Positions 20,927-33,330 of a stretch of 64,000 nucleotides of DNA are shown in pieces. A model generated the notes under the pieces. It was not told the DNA's origin. It worked only from the letters and a program-made list of their open reading frames with translations, and searched no databases. A program made the position numbers and the translations under genes. Numbering within the stretch: the stretch's first letter is position 1; every line of letters starts with the position of its first letter. This stretch comes from Arabidopsis thaliana (Eukaryota > Streptophyta > Magnoliopsida > Brassicales > Brassicaceae): assembly GCF_000001735.4 (NCBI RefSeq), contig NC_003076.8, positions 10,354,001-10,418,000 on the forward strand, in the 5' to 3' direction.

Positions 20927-23227
20927 ATGAGTATCATGCTATCAATTTCCCGGCGCCAGAACTCTTATATTCTGCTCAACCATTCTCGATTCCTCCGGCG
21001 TTTTTCTTATGATGTTGACCCACGGCCGGAAATCAAATCGGAGAGCCAGGAATTTGTAGTAGTCAAATTTGTGAAAACTCTTCAAAATACCCCGCAACAT
21101 GATTGGGCGTCGAGCGAGTCGCTAAGTGCGCTTGTCGTATCTTCTTCTTCTGCTTCTCCTTTAGTATTCTCGCAAATCACGCGGCGGCTAGGATCGTATT
21201 CTCTAGCAATCTCGTTCTTCGAGTACCTGGATGCGAAGTCTCAGTCTCTGAAACGCCGTGAAGAATCTCTCTCCTTGGCGCTTCAGTCGGTCATTGAATT
21301 CGCCGGTAGTGAACCGGACCCGCGTGATAAACTTCTCCGTCTCTACGAGATCGCCAAAGAGAAGAACATTCCTCTTACTATCGTTGCCACTAAGCTTCTG
21401 ATCCGATGGTTTGGGCGTATGGGTATGGTGAATCAGTCGGTTCTTGTATACGAAAGACTCGATTCGAATATGAAAAACTCGCAGGTTCGTAATGTTGTGG
21501 TAGACGTCTTGCTAAGAAATGGACTTGTGGATGATGCCTTCAAGGTGCTCGACGAAATGCTTCAGAAAGAATCTGTTTTTCCTCCTAATAGAATCACAGC
21601 GGATATTGTGTTACACGAGGTTTGGAAGGAAAGGCTTTTGACAGAAGAAAAGATAATTGCTTTGATTTCAAGATTTAGCTCTCATGGTGTCTCCCCAAAC
21701 TCTGTTTGGTTGACTCGGTTTATATCAAGTCTATGCAAAAATGCTCGCGCCAATACTGCTTGGGATATTTTGAGCGACCTGATGAAGAACAAAACCCCAC
21801 TTGAAGCTCCTCCCTTCAATGCGCTTTTGTCTTGCTTAGGAAGGAATATGGACATTAGTAGAATGAATGATTTAGTCTTGAAGATGGATGAGGTGAAAAT
21901 CCGGCCTGATGTTGTGACTTTAGGGATTCTTATTAACACTTTATGCAAATCAAGAAGGGTAGATGAAGCTCTCGAAGTTTTTGAACAAATGCGTGGAAAG
22001 AGAACTGATGATGGAAATGTGATTAAAGCTGATTCGATTCATTTTAATACTCTCATTGACGGGCTCTGCAAGGTGGGGAGGTTGAAAGAAGCAGAGGAGT
22101 TATTGGTAAGGATGAAACTGGAAGAGAGATGTGTGCCCAATGCAGTTACTTACAATTGCTTGATTGATGGGTATTGCAGAGCTGGAAAGCTTGAGACGGC
22201 TAAAGAAGTCGTTTCTCGGATGAAAGAGGACGAGATTAAACCTAATGTGGTAACTGTTAATACAATCGTTGGTGGGATGTGCAGGCACCATGGATTGAAC
22301 ATGGCGGTTGTTTTCTTTATGGATATGGAAAAGGAAGGCGTGAAAGGGAATGTGGTTACTTATATGACATTGATTCATGCTTGTTGCAGCGTCAGTAATG
22401 TAGAGAAGGCTATGTATTGGTATGAAAAAATGTTGGAAGCTGGTTGTTCTCCTGATGCAAAGATCTATTATGCTTTGATCTCTGGATTGTGCCAAGTTAG
22501 ACGGGATCATGACGCCATTAGAGTGGTGGAGAAACTGAAAGAAGGAGGGTTTTCTCTTGACTTATTGGCTTACAACATGCTTATTGGGTTGTTTTGTGAT
22601 AAGAATAATGCAGAGAAAGTCTATGAGATGCTAACCGATATGGAAAAAGAAGGGAAGAAACCTGATTCCATCACTTACAACACTCTGATTTCGTTTTTCG
22701 GTAAACACAAGGACTTCGAGAGTGTTGAGAGAATGATGGAGCAGATGAGAGAAGACGGGTTAGACCCGACTGTCACGACATATGGAGCGGTGATTGACGC
22801 TTATTGCTCAGTCGGCGAATTAGACGAAGCATTGAAGCTCTTTAAGGACATGGGTTTGCACTCAAAGGTCAATCCGAACACTGTAATATACAACATTCTC
22901 ATAAACGCATTTTCTAAGCTGGGGAATTTCGGGCAAGCGCTCTCTCTGAAAGAGGAAATGAAGATGAAGATGGTGAGACCTAATGTTGAAACTTACAATG
23001 CCTTGTTTAAGTGTCTTAACGAGAAAACCCAAGGAGAGACATTACTTAAACTGATGGATGAGATGGTCGAACAGTCTTGTGAACCAAATCAGATCACAAT
23101 GGAGATTCTAATGGAGCGTCTCTCAGGTTCTGATGAGTTAGTTAAGCTGAGGAAGTTTATGCAAGGCTACTCTGTTGCTTCGCCGACCGAGAAAGCTTCA
23201 CCTTTCGATGTCTTTAGCTTGGGATAA
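20927..23227 (+). CDS. P-class pentatricopeptide repeat protein, 766 aa, intact
   Basis: Single intronless frame from ATG to TAA. The N-terminus is Arg/Ser-rich with few acids (SRRQNS, RFLRRFSYDV), fitting a mitochondrial presequence cut near residue 30. From about residue 330 to 720 at least eleven consecutive 35-residue PPR units are visible, such as HFNTLIDGLCKVGRLKEAEE and TYNCLIDGYCRAGKLETAKE; degenerate units precede them. No E, DYW or SMR domain follows, so it is P-class, expected to bind and stabilise or process organellar RNA. It resembles the 766-aa proteins At3g61520 and At5g28460 (memory). An unbroken frame in this TE-rich setting suggests function; the alternative ATG at codon 4 is also possible. 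Confidence 0.95.
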   Translation: MSIMLSISRRQNSYILLNHSRFLRRFSYDVDPRPEIKSESQEFVVVKFVKTLQNTPQHDWASSESLSALVVSSSSASPLVFSQITRRLGSYSLAISFFEYLDAKSQSLKRREESLSLALQSVIEFAGSEPDPRDKLLRLYEIAKEKNIPLTIVATKLLIRWFGRMGMVNQSVLVYERLDSNMKNSQVRNVVVDVLLRNGLVDDAFKVLDEMLQKESVFPPNRITADIVLHEVWKERLLTEEKIIALISRFSSHGVSPNSVWLTRFISSLCKNARANTAWDILSDLMKNKTPLEAPPFNALLSCLGRNMDISRMNDLVLKMDEVKIRPDVVTLGILINTLCKSRRVDEALEVFEQMRGKRTDDGNVIKADSIHFNTLIDGLCKVGRLKEAEELLVRMKLEERCVPNAVTYNCLIDGYCRAGKLETAKEVVSRMKEDEIKPNVVTVNTIVGGMCRHHGLNMAVVFFMDMEKEGVKGNVVTYMTLIHACCSVSNVEKAMYWYEKMLEAGCSPDAKIYYALISGLCQVRRDHDAIRVVEKLKEGGFSLDLLAYNMLIGLFCDKNNAEKVYEMLTDMEKEGKKPDSITYNTLISFFGKHKDFESVERMMEQMREDGLDPTVTTYGAVIDAYCSVGELDEALKLFKDMGLHSKVNPNTVIYNILINAFSKLGNFGQALSLKEEMKMKMVRPNVETYNALFKCLNEKTQGETLLKLMDEMVEQSCEPNQITMEILMERLSGSDELVKLRKFMQGYSVASPTEKASPFDVFSLG

Positions 23228-24673
23228 TGTTCTTTTAGATACAGTAACCATTACTATAATGTTTTTAATAATTTCTTGATTATGCATTTTATATAATTAC
23301 ACAATCGCTATTTATTTATGTATGGTTATTTGCTAAATTTTGTTAAAATAAAAAATCCAGCTTTCTACAATTCTCAATGCAGTAACTTAAGTAAGCCCAT
23401 TTACTTATGGGCCTCGTGTATTTGAGGTCCCCGAGACTTGGACAGACACGTGTCTTGAATTGAATGGTTCTTCGAGCTGACTAGTAGCGAATCCTAAACA
23501 GAGAATTTGACTCGGCTTTCTTTTTTTCAGACAACTAAAGAAGCGGAAGTCAAAGCTGCCATTTGTTCAACGAGTTGATTAGTTTTGTTTTAATTGTTGA
23601 CTAATCATTATAACTCCCCTAACCCTAGGGGTCACGACCGTTAGATCTTCGCACTTAAATTTCATTAGTGTATAAATCACGATTTATTAAATGTACACCT
23701 TTTTCGCCCTATTGTTCCGACTTATTACGTGCGCACATTTTATTATGTTTTGAGGAACATTTGTATATTTTCTACGTAAAACTAAAATATTCTTCTCGAA
23801 TCTTATACAATGTGGATATGGAAATTAAGAATACAGATTCTCTTTCACCTCTTGAGCTTTTGTTACAGTTAACCGTCAGAATTTTCAAGCGCCATTTAGG
23901 TTTTGTATCATGCGTCAAATAAGAATTGATTTTATGTTACAATCTACAACTCACAACCAATTTGACAAAGAAAAACATCACATGCATTTACTTAAACTGA
24001 CAACTTTGGAAGCTGAACCTCTAGCTTTGGTTCCGATCATTGGTCATATTGTTAGTCACGATTTAATGCCAAAAGCATCACATGCATTTACGAAGGAATA
24101 AGAATCAATATTTTTAAAGACTAAAACAAGATAAAAGGAAGTTGGTGTAATTAATATCACAGTCACTGTACGTGCGTATACGTATTCTTTTTCCCTACAA
24201 ATACACTCTAAGAAAACGAGTAATCACTCCACTTAGATACATACAGCGTGTCCATCTAGTTTTAGTCTTTTCGATCTCCGACCAATTCAATCTAAGGCAA
24301 AGATTAATGTAGAGAGAGTTTTACTATGTCGTAAATCTGGAAAGCCGCCCGAAAAGATCTTTGATCGCCAATTCAGTGGGCTGCTCCACGGGTCAATACT
24401 TTTTCACATGTTAATTTTGTTGGATTACTATAAACATAATGAATGACCTTGAAGAACTCTTTGGAGCTAAACCCAACGACCAACCCATTACGGCATTACC
24501 ATTCTCTCTACATGATTTTCTTCCTCTTAAACTAATTTAAAATGGAGAAAGACAAAATTTGAAATTTTATTTTCACGTGATTAGACCATGATTACGTTTC
24601 GGTCGACACGCAAGTAATTTTAAAACTTAAAACATATGATTTGAAAAAGGTAAAACACCAAGTCATGGTAAAC
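23228..24673. other. Intergenic, no gene recognised
   Basis: It contains the 3' flank of the PPR gene and another pair of AGCCCAT/ATGGGCC words at about 23394-23413. Short open frames at 23668-24101 show no recognisable content. Confidence 0.55.
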
Positions 24674-25203
24674 TGATAACTTCCGTTTGAACCGTTTCCG
24701 GAATTAGCACCTCCGACAATACCGGCTTAAACCAGAGGAACTACGAATTAGACTGAGATTTCAATCAAACCGGGGTATCCCGGTTTAGCTTGTTAATGGG
24801 CCAAAATAAGGAGGTCATTTGCCGACTTTAGCCCGAAGTAAGGAGACCGTCTAGCCGACTTCCTAATTCGAAGAAAAAGAAGTTTTCTCCTTTGAAAATA
24901 GGAAGTCTTTGGAGATAAAAGAAATTAGAAGATTCAATCCTCGAAGAAATAGAAGTTTAACAAATCTTTTAACCGTCTTAATAGTGTATAAATAGAGGGG
25001 TTTGTCCTCTATTCGGGGGATCCGAAATTTAATACTAAAAACCCTAGTTTTCTTCATTGTTCTTGGGCAAAACCCTAACTTTGTCTCTAAGCAACCTTGT
25101 TCTTCTTTTCATTGAATCTTTGGTCACTAAATAGCGAGAGAGAGTTAAGTAAATTTGTTTACCCCCTTTAAACAAATTTATTGTGTGATTTTCAGAATCA
25201 ACA
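24674..25203 (+). repeat. Gypsy-type LTR (about 530 bp), 5' LTR of a lost element
   Basis: It begins TGATAACTTCCG and ends TTCAGAATCAACA, with a TATA-like box TATAAATAGAGG at about 24988. A primer site follows at once, so it is a 5' LTR on the plus strand. It differs from the LTR at 13898. The start is less certain than the end. Confidence 0.65.
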
Positions 25204-25204
25204 A

Positions 25205-25224
25205 TTGGCGCGCCAGGTAGGGGG
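25205..25224 (+). other. Primer binding site-like sequence
   Basis: TTGGCGCGCCAGGTAGGGGG directly after the LTR, of the TGGCGC type found in plant Ty3/gypsy (Tat/Athila) elements. The matching tRNA was not established. Confidence 0.6.
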
Positions 25225-25697
25225 ACACAAACAACTCTCTTCGCATATTACTCATCCAAGTTTTCGGTGAACGCTCATCAAGCCAAGACAATCCAATCCG
25301 TTTATTTGCTCGGCGATTTCCCGTCAGGTTCCAATGAACCGGGTGACGTGTTCCCGGATTGCCCCGGAGATCAGCTTTCCAGGGAGTCTAACCATGGTTC
25401 AATCGGATATCTATTCTGAGAGTTATCACCGTATTTGTAAAGCCGATGCTGTCTGTTTCAACACAGATCCGTCTGAATAGACCAGTCAACCTCAGGACCG
25501 ATTTCCTTAGGGAGGAGGCGAAACAGATCTGCAGTGACGAGAGCAGGTACAAGGGCTATAATGGCGGAGACGGAGTCAGAGTGATTGGCCAAGAATTCAG
25601 GCAGAAGAAACTAAGAGTCAAAGGCTTTGAGGATCTCAAACTTGGTGGAGGCGACAAATCCGTCGCCGAACACAGCCATGGCGTCATGACGTTTTGA
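25225..25697 (+). pseudogene. Gypsy leader plus unassigned short frame
   Basis: About 200 bases after the primer site look like an element leader. A frame from 25446 to 25697 encodes a basic, hydrophilic peptide (RLNRPVNLRTDFLREEAKQ) without recognised homology. The element's gag and pol are absent, so a deletion or a junction with another element lies at about 25400-25450. Confidence 0.35.
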
Positions 25698-25699
25698 CG

Positions 25700-27375
25700 A
25701 TGAGGACACGTGGCAGTTCTTGGTGGAAGAGCTCGTCGCCATCATTGCGTAGTGGGAGATGCGAAATTGATCTGTTTTGTTTTATTATAAAAACATTGTT
25801 TTCAAAATTATCTCTCCGGTTGTCCGATTTCAATCGGCATCGTGAGAGGTCTTACTTTGCTTCGCATGGGTCTTTGTTCCTTTTTGTGCTCTTGATTTGT
25901 TTCCGGAGGGATGATTTGTTTCTGTTTCACGTGGCGAGTGGAGAAGGATCCGCCGTGCAGGACGGCCGGTCTTCTCGTGGTTGTTTCTAGTGCTTCTATC
26001 TCCACTGCTTGTAGACAGCAGTGTGCCATGGTGGATGTTCTATTTTCTGGCCTTAGCATCTCGCATCTCAAGCAGTGGAGCGAGCCTTTGTTTGTAGATC
26101 TGTTGTAGATCGCCTTCTTCCCGGTGGTCCCGATTATGAGTTTCGAGTCCCTTCACTTTGCGTGTGGTTGCTTCTCTCCTTATCGGTTCCATTATTTCCA
26201 AGTTTATCTTGGTCTTTCCGCTACGTGTCCGCGCGTATCTACCAGAGATTTGGGCTTCTCTGTGGCGGGGTTTGTTTTGAGGACAACTTCCTCCTTCACG
26301 TCTGAAGCCTCTGTCCTCTCCGTTTGAGTCGATCGTGTGTTGGAGTCCGAATCGAGAGGTTTTCATTTGCTGTGGCTGATTTTTTAGCCTTGGTTGGTGT
26401 ACTCCATCGACTCGTTGTAGCTTATGTTGCCTCGGCCTCTCTTTTCTAGCCCTTCTTCGCTTAGGTACTCAGTGATTGGTTACTATTGGTGCTTTGAATC
26501 TCGTCTAGCTTTCACCGTCGAGTCTGGATTTTGGCGTTCTACGTCTCTGTTGGCATCTTCTACATGTGGACAATAGCAGAACTATTAGGAGCATGGTGTC
26601 TTGTGGCGTTTAGGCTCTCTCGTTGTTCTGGATGCTCTATGTCTCCTTTTTGTAGCGGCTTTGGTGTTTGATAGGTTGTGGCTTAGCTATCGGTGGTAGC
26701 TAGTCCCCCACTTCTTTTGAAAGCTCTTTAGTTGTATCATCCCTTTGGTTATCTCCAGGCATGTTCTAGGTTGTGGCTTCTTTTGTTTGCCTTTGTTTTG
26801 AAGATAGTTTTGCTTTGCGTTTTTCTCTTTTTTCTTGCGTTTGGATTTAGCTTTAGAGGAACTAGTAGGGCTGATGGCTTTTGGTGTGGTGGTGATTGGT
26901 TTTATTTAGCTCTGCGCTGCTGACTTCGGGGAATGAACTTGGTATTGAGGGAGCTCGCACCTTTTGCATTTTTTGGTGTGTGAAGTTCCGGTTTTGAGAT
27001 AGCTCATGGTCTACATCAAAAATTCATTTTGGAGTTGTTAACCGTTGACGGCTTGGTCTCGGACCTCCTGCGGAAGGCTTCTAGCGCTCTTGGTCCGTCG
27101 CATTTGGGTGTTTTAACAATTGGCTAAAGCCCTTATGCTCTTGCAACACATTCTGGAAGAATAGCTTTGAATGTCATCGCTTCATCTTCTCATGCAGCTT
27201 CATTGCTTAGGTCGAGAAGATGGATCGAAAATTTGGTTTTAATTAACCGATTTTATGTGTCATTCTTTTTTGCCATGGATTCATACTTTTAGGTTTCAAA
27301 TTATGTTTGTAACCTAAACTGTTTTCATTTTGTGAAATATTTACAATTTAGCGGAAAAAAAGGAAAAAAAAAATT
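25700..27375 (+). mobile_element. Non-coding retroposon-like sequence with A-rich 3' end
   Basis: Sequence of higher G+T content than its flanks, with no sustained frame, ending in an A-rich tail (GCGGAAAAAAAGGAAAAAAA) near 27352-27373. The tail and lack of LTRs fit a LINE remnant or a Sadhu-like retroposon. No target duplication found; family assignment is open. Confidence 0.35.
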
Positions 27376-27577
27376 CTTTTATTTTTTTCAGGTTACACAA
27401 TAACACGACACGTTTAATCCATCCACACACCATAATTCAAAAATCTTCAAAACCCTTTTTTTTTGTTGGGTCACAAGCAAGATTCCATATCAAACCAGAA
27501 AAGCAAAAAGAACAGAGCATGAATCTTCTACCCATAAATATATACAAGCCACACCAATCCGCGATTCAAATGTTGTA

Positions 27578-27705
27578 AAAGTTCAGTGGTGGCCTTGTAC
27601 ATTATTATCTTCAAGAAAATATGGTTCCAAAAACTTGGCACATGGGTTAGGATCTTGATGCATAATCCTTGCAGCTTGTTCGAACTCTTCCCTCAACACT
27701 CTCTG
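27578..27705 (-). pseudogene. Possible last exon of an unknown gene
   Basis: On the minus strand a GTTTAG acceptor precedes a frame with [20 protein letters not shown], then [12 protein letters not shown] and a TGA at about 27578. It looks like a real C-terminal exon followed by a 3' UTR-like region (27460-27577), but I do not recognise the protein and no upstream exon is evident. Confidence 0.35.
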
Positions 27706-27974
27706 ATACTAAACTTGACGACCACCCGACCCAGATCATGGCTCGTCTCAAACGGATTCTCTATGCATATCAAGTGCCTATCGTTCCCCACCCATCTCAT
27801 TCAGTCCTTCTCTCGCTTTTTGCAACACACACATATTCATGTTTCATCTCTGAGATTGTTGCTTCACAGATGTTTCCTTCAGCTTCCGCCTCCTCCGCCG
27901 ATAAGAAGGTACAATTCTGGTTTATAGATGATTCAATTGTACCTTGTAGACGGTTTTCTAGGGCTTGTTTGTGA

Positions 27975-28560
27975 ATTTCATGTCGGCTTAGTGAGGTTTT
28001 AGGGTTTCGTGTTTGGATTCTGGCTACGTAAATATCGTCTTATAACTGACTGGCTTCACAAAAATTTGTAGTTGGATAGTTTGAAACGAAACAGGTTAAA
28101 GAACATAACATAGAAAGTATAGAAAGTATAGCCCATGTAATAACATAGGAAAAATAGTTTTTAAACAACTTGGGCTGGGCTAATCTAAAATTTGTTAGAA
28201 CATAGAAAGTTTAGTTTTAAAAAAATTTGGATTGGGCTAATTTTAATTTAGTTTTCATAATAGAATGACATGTACAAATACTAAAGTTTGATTGGTCAAC
28301 AAAAATGATCTATATTTAAACGAAATGTTCTAATGGGTTGTTGATTTTGTAAAGGTGTCAAGCTGATGTTAACTGAAAAAGGTGATGTGTCAGCACAAGA
28401 GAGACTTTTAGTGTTTTTATGATATTGATTGATTACAAGCCCAATCCACATACATCAAACCGGACAAAACCATCAACTTAAAATTGATCCACGATCACCA
28501 TACCTAAATAAATCGGTTAAGTAAGAAACTCTAATCTTCAGTCGAAATACCCTTTTGAAG
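27975..28560. other. Intergenic, nothing recognised
   Basis: AT-rich; contains repeated ACATAGAAAGTATAG and GGGCTGGGCTAAT words. No coding content seen. Confidence 0.5.
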
Positions 28561-28644
28561 CCGTAGCCCTAGAAACTGTGAACTTTTTTCCGGAACAGGA
28601 CCTCCGGCGAATCAGGATGACACAAACCGAGCGGAGATGGTGAC

Positions 28645-29091
28645 CTAGGAACCGTCGCTATCCGCCACCGTAGAGCCGTTTTGAGGAGGAAGAAGAAAAG
28701 CTGATCTTACATTTTTCGAGAAGAAACCATGCAGTCTTGAGAGACAAAGGCAGTAGGGAGTAAATATGGAATCTCTCAACGGGGGCTTAGCTTCATCATG
28801 CCGTAAATGATCTCCCCCGTCAAGCGACAACCCTCTAAAACATCCTGCAGCTATAGTCTCCATATCTAAACACCTTCCTCTTTCGTCACTCGCCGTGAAA
28901 TCTCCCTTTTCCACTCTGCGATGCAACACCAATGATAGAACTCTTACCGCCAGTGTCTCGCAGAAACTTCTCCCATGATATTGGTTGGATAACTTTTCCG
29001 AGAAGGTTGAGCGAATCACGATTGAAACACCATGAACCATGGGGTCCTCACCGTCACCAAAATCGACGGAGAACCCCCACCGACTGCGCAA
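28645..29091 (-). pseudogene. Unrecognised 149-codon frame, probably TE leader
   Basis: Open frame of balanced composition, GC-richer than its flanks, without known motifs. The surrounding sequence (Pro/Ser codons, TCTCCGG and CGGCGGAGG words on the minus strand) resembles the 5' region of plant LINEs, but this is only a resemblance. It lacks splice sites I can trust. Confidence 0.25.
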
Positions 29092-29169
29092 GAGATTGTG
29101 ATTAGAAAGAGAAAATTTGAGAGAAAAATCATCCTGAATGAGATTCGAAACACTCGATTTCTCTCTTTA

Positions 29170-31135
29170 ATGTTCTCTGAAGTGGTCAAAAAGGGAAGTT
29201 AAGTTCATTACTAAAAAGAGTGACACACATAAGCTAAAGACCATCAAGAAATTGCATGCCCGATAACATACCCTGACTTCTACAAATATACTTCACTCTC
29301 TTTGTTGTTGTGCCTTCACGCACTCACTTCTGTTAATTCTGATATATATAGCTCTGAAACCATGTAAGATTCAGAATTCTTCGTATATATTATAATGAGT
29401 TCTAATGTTTACATATATAGCTCTTTTATATGTTTACAAACATGGTTCTAGTCTATTTATACAAAGAATAATATTTACTAGGTTCAAATTGATTTTAAAA
29501 GTGGTAAGTATGATATTTATAAAACTGCATTTGTACCAAAGTGATCAATACTTGGTCTGATTCTTTCTTGGTAACTAGTTTTCTTTCTTAAATCAAGATG
29601 GGATTAATTAAACACCTATTAGCCATAAAGTAAATTCGTGCATTATGCAATCACAGTAATAATCACAGTAATAAACTAGAGACTTCTTCAAACCGATGCA
29701 TCAAGTCGAGCCCAACGAGTATATATAGAACGGTCTGTTCCAATTGCTTTCAAAATTCCACCTTTGGTTAATTAGTTAGGTTTTGTTCTGTTCTGGTATA
29801 TCTTGTTTCTTGGACAGTAGAAGTACCACTCTTTCTTCCTCATCGCCGCAAGCTCTTTTTAAGCATCGATTCAAGAAGATGCAAGAAAATCAAAGATTTT
29901 GTTTCCATAACTTTGGAGAAAATTCAAAATTTAGAATTATGTGGCTTACTTGGGAGGCCCCATGGATCGTATTTGTAAATGTAGACTCTTGATGAGTTGA
30001 GAGGGTAGAGGTTTGGTAAAAATCTTCTATTATTTGAATGAATATAATAAAATCTAATATAATTTTGATCATATAGTAAAACACTTACTCTTTAATTATA
30101 TGATCATATAATTAATCACTTCTATTAAATGAATGAAACTCTCACAGAGGAAATCACTTCGATTAAATGAATGAAACTCTCATAGAGGAAATCACTTTGC
30201 TCAACCACAAAACCGAAACTCATAAGTAATATCTAATAAAATTTTTGATACAAAACCAAAATCTAAATTGATTAAAATTACCAAAAATATAATTTAAAAT
30301 CAAAATTTTATATCCACAATTTTTATGAATTGATGCTAAAGTCTCTTAAGTTTCTATAGCTAGGTTCCTTACAATCAAAGTTTTTGCAGCCAAAGTTCAT
30401 GCAATCTAAATTTGTTCGTCAATAGTCAAAGTCGTTACCAATTGGCCTCTAAAACATATTTATTAGTGATACCCAATATGTATGTCTAATTCTTTTATAT
30501 AATTAATGTTATTGATTTAATAAAAAAGTCTAGAAGAGGGGATAAGACCTCCCCCTATGGTGTTGGAGACATTTCCTGTTTTAGTTGTGTTTTGGTTTAC
30601 TTATACCTTACTCTTTGTTTCTCTTGTGTAAAATAGATTTGAGATATAATTAAGAGTAGGGTGAGTCGAATATAAACAAGAAACAGATATAGGAAGATGA
30701 CAAAAAAAAAAACAGGTACACGAACAAACAAGAAACAGAGTCAATTTTTAATAATTTTTGTATAATAATTTTCAACTTCAACTATAAAAGATTTGAAAAT
30801 CAATTGGAATTTCAAGATTTCAAAAAGACAATAAAGAAGGAGATAATTAAGAAAGATTAGCTTTTAACTAAGGTCTCAAATAATCAATAGTTATTGTTTA
30901 TTTTCTTCTTAAAATAACTCTTTTAAAAAATAAATAAATAATCAAAACTCATTTTCTTATGAGTATTATTTTCAACATGTAATAAAAGTATATGAGAGAT
31001 TAAATTTAAATATATTTATATAAATTATTAATAATAAATGTTAGTTTTAGTTAAATATTTAATATTCCATAAAAAAAAAAAATTGAAAATGTATCTTTCC
31101 TCTTCAATGTTATAATGTCCATACTACTATAAATA
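29170..31135. other. AT-rich intergenic, small tandem repeat
   Basis: No gene recognised. A 37-base unit (with TCACTT..ATTAAATGAATGAAAC) is present twice at about 30117-30190. Short frames at 29783-30084 have no recognisable content. Confidence 0.55.
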
Positions 31136-31439
31136 TACATTAGAGTAGATTAGAGAAAATACCGTTTAATTCAACAAAACCATAATCATCATAACATTTA
31201 CACCCAAAAAACCTATAGTTGGTATTGGGGAGAATGTGGTTGCTAGAGCGACGATTGTGGTTATTGGAGCGGCGATTGTGGCTGTGGTAAATAATGCAGT
31301 TGCTGCTGGTGCTGAGATTATCGTTGTGGCTATTGATGACAACCATGTTGCTGGAGTAGATGTTGTGGATGGAGGTATAGAGAATGCTGCTAATGTGGAA
31401 CAAAAAAAACAAAATTAAAACTAAAAAAAAAAAAGAATA

Positions 31440-33050
31440 AAAAGTATCAAAATTACAAATAAAAATTTAAATTAAAGAGTATCATGCAATAAATCCTAAG
31501 GAAATCCCCTAAAAAATCTCAAGAAGTGAACCGAACAATATCTCTTCCATATTCAAGCGAGTAGTAAACCTAAACAACATCTCTAAAGTTCATTATAATA
31601 ATAACTGAATAAAAATCATTTGTTGAGACTAATATACAACCAAAACCAAAAAATGACATTTATTTAGAGTATATAAGATATCTATATGTTACTTGTTTCA
31701 ATTTCACTTCAAAGTGAACCCTTTAAAAAAAAAATTTGAACAAAAATTACACACTCTCGTTGCAATTATGTAATATGAGTGAAAATTTGATATGTGTCAT
31801 GGGACATTCAGAGTGATCTATGAACATGTAAATCAAATGAAGGTTAGAAAAATTAGTTTTTAAACAAAGGTAAAATATCATACATTTTGATATGGATTAA
31901 ATTAAACATCAGATAAGAGATGGTTGTAGTAGTTAAATTAAGAGATGGTTGTAGTACTTAAGGGTCGGATTTACAAAGCTCTTTTGTTCACATAGAAAGT
32001 TATAAGAATCAAAATTAAGCTAAATTTAATATCAAGTAAATTAAAATATGAAAAGCAAATCAAATTGATTGTAAATTCAGATGGATTGAAGCGACATGCG
32101 TAGAGAACTTCTCAGAAAAAGATAAATTGTAGATCTAGCAATTAATTAGAAATTATTCGCTAACCGTTCTCAAACTTAAAAGTCACAAAACTATAATCAA
32201 CCACATCTCGTCGGTATTGACTATCTATGCTTAGTAGCATGAATTCCAACTCTCATATCTAAATCCCTAAAACTAAACAAGCATTAACGATAAGGTTTGA
32301 TATGTTCACAAAAGTATCTAAACAAACTCTCGTCTATATTTAGCTACTTCTGCCCACCTAAAACAATTACGATAATAATCATACTCTCATGTCTAACTTA
32401 TTATCATAAGATGAAGTTCTAGTTAGCTACTCTAGAACTAGCATTAAGAATAATCAAAGATGAAGAACTCTAAAGACATTATCCTAACATGTTATCAATA
32501 TACTAATTCATCCAAATCCCTAAAACTAACAAGAGGACTATTCAAAAGGAATAGAGTTTCAGAAAATCTTCTCTCTACAAGGTTGTGAAGTCTCTGAAAT
32601 ACACTCCAAAAAAATCTTTGGGAATTGCGAAGTAAAATACAATGAAAAAGATAGGTCTAAACAATGACCCTCAAATCTATTTATAAGATATTACTTAAAT
32701 CACGAGCTTTAAAGATTAAACTAAATGAATAAAAAACAAGATAATCATATTAGAATTCTTTACCGAAAGAAAGCTTGATCTTTCATTAGGGTAGTCTGTA
32801 TTTCTGTGTTGGATTCTTGGTGGCCGCCAAAGAAAGCTTGATCTTTCATTAAGCTTGATCGGTATTGCTAACATGAATCACACACTATGTATTACAATGC
32901 TCCCACATCACTTTCTAACAGGTAGGTGAACAAACTTGGACTTTAAGTTGGTTTTCTTCCTCTTGATGATGTTATTCGAGATCATCCTTCAGAGTTGTTT
33001 TGTCCATCACGCCATCACCAAGGTATTGTAACACTGTTGATTATTCTTCT
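31440..33050. other. AT-rich intergenic, repeat-like
   Basis: No coding frame. AAAGAAAGCTTGATCTTTCA occurs twice at about 32764 and 32836. The 32.0-32.6 kb part has the even, low-complexity composition of retrotransposon non-coding sequence but lacks definable ends. Confidence 0.45.
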
Positions 33051-33330
33051 TGGTTTCAAAGCTTACGACTGGAGATGGATTGATGGGACGAGGTGGAGAT
33101 AGAACGAACCTGTATGTTTGAGTCTCATAAACACATAAGAAACGTAAACAAGACTAAATAATCACACCAATAACCAATAGATTTGAATTGACAAGGACAC
33201 AAAAGACTACACGTATTTAAACAAAACACAAAGGTTTATTGCAAAAAAACTTGAACGATACTTGGGTTTTACAATGGGGAAAACCTGAGCTTAATCAGCA
33301 TTCTAAAATCCTAAAATAAGAAACTAAATA
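33050..33330. repeat. Dispersed repeat, second copy of the 46.6/51.9-kb host sequence
   Basis: Contains GGAGATGGATTGATGGGACG, ACAAAAGACTACACG and CTAAAATCCTAAAATAAG, each matched by near-identical words at 46565-46700 and 51930-51965, where two later transposons split the other copy. The nature of the repeat is unknown; it may be an old retrotransposon. Confidence 0.65.

Noticed and set aside
21682..22510. Minus-strand frames within the PPR gene
   Set aside because: Shadows of the strong plus-strand PPR frame.
25200..25216. GGCGCGCC palindrome as a possible regulatory or replication site
   Set aside because: Its position directly after an LTR end makes it part of the primer binding site.
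31140..31418. Overlapping open frames on both strands
   Set aside because: Low-complexity (Asn/Ser-rich or Val/Ala-rich) and produced by GTTGTGG/TTGCTGG repeats; no support.
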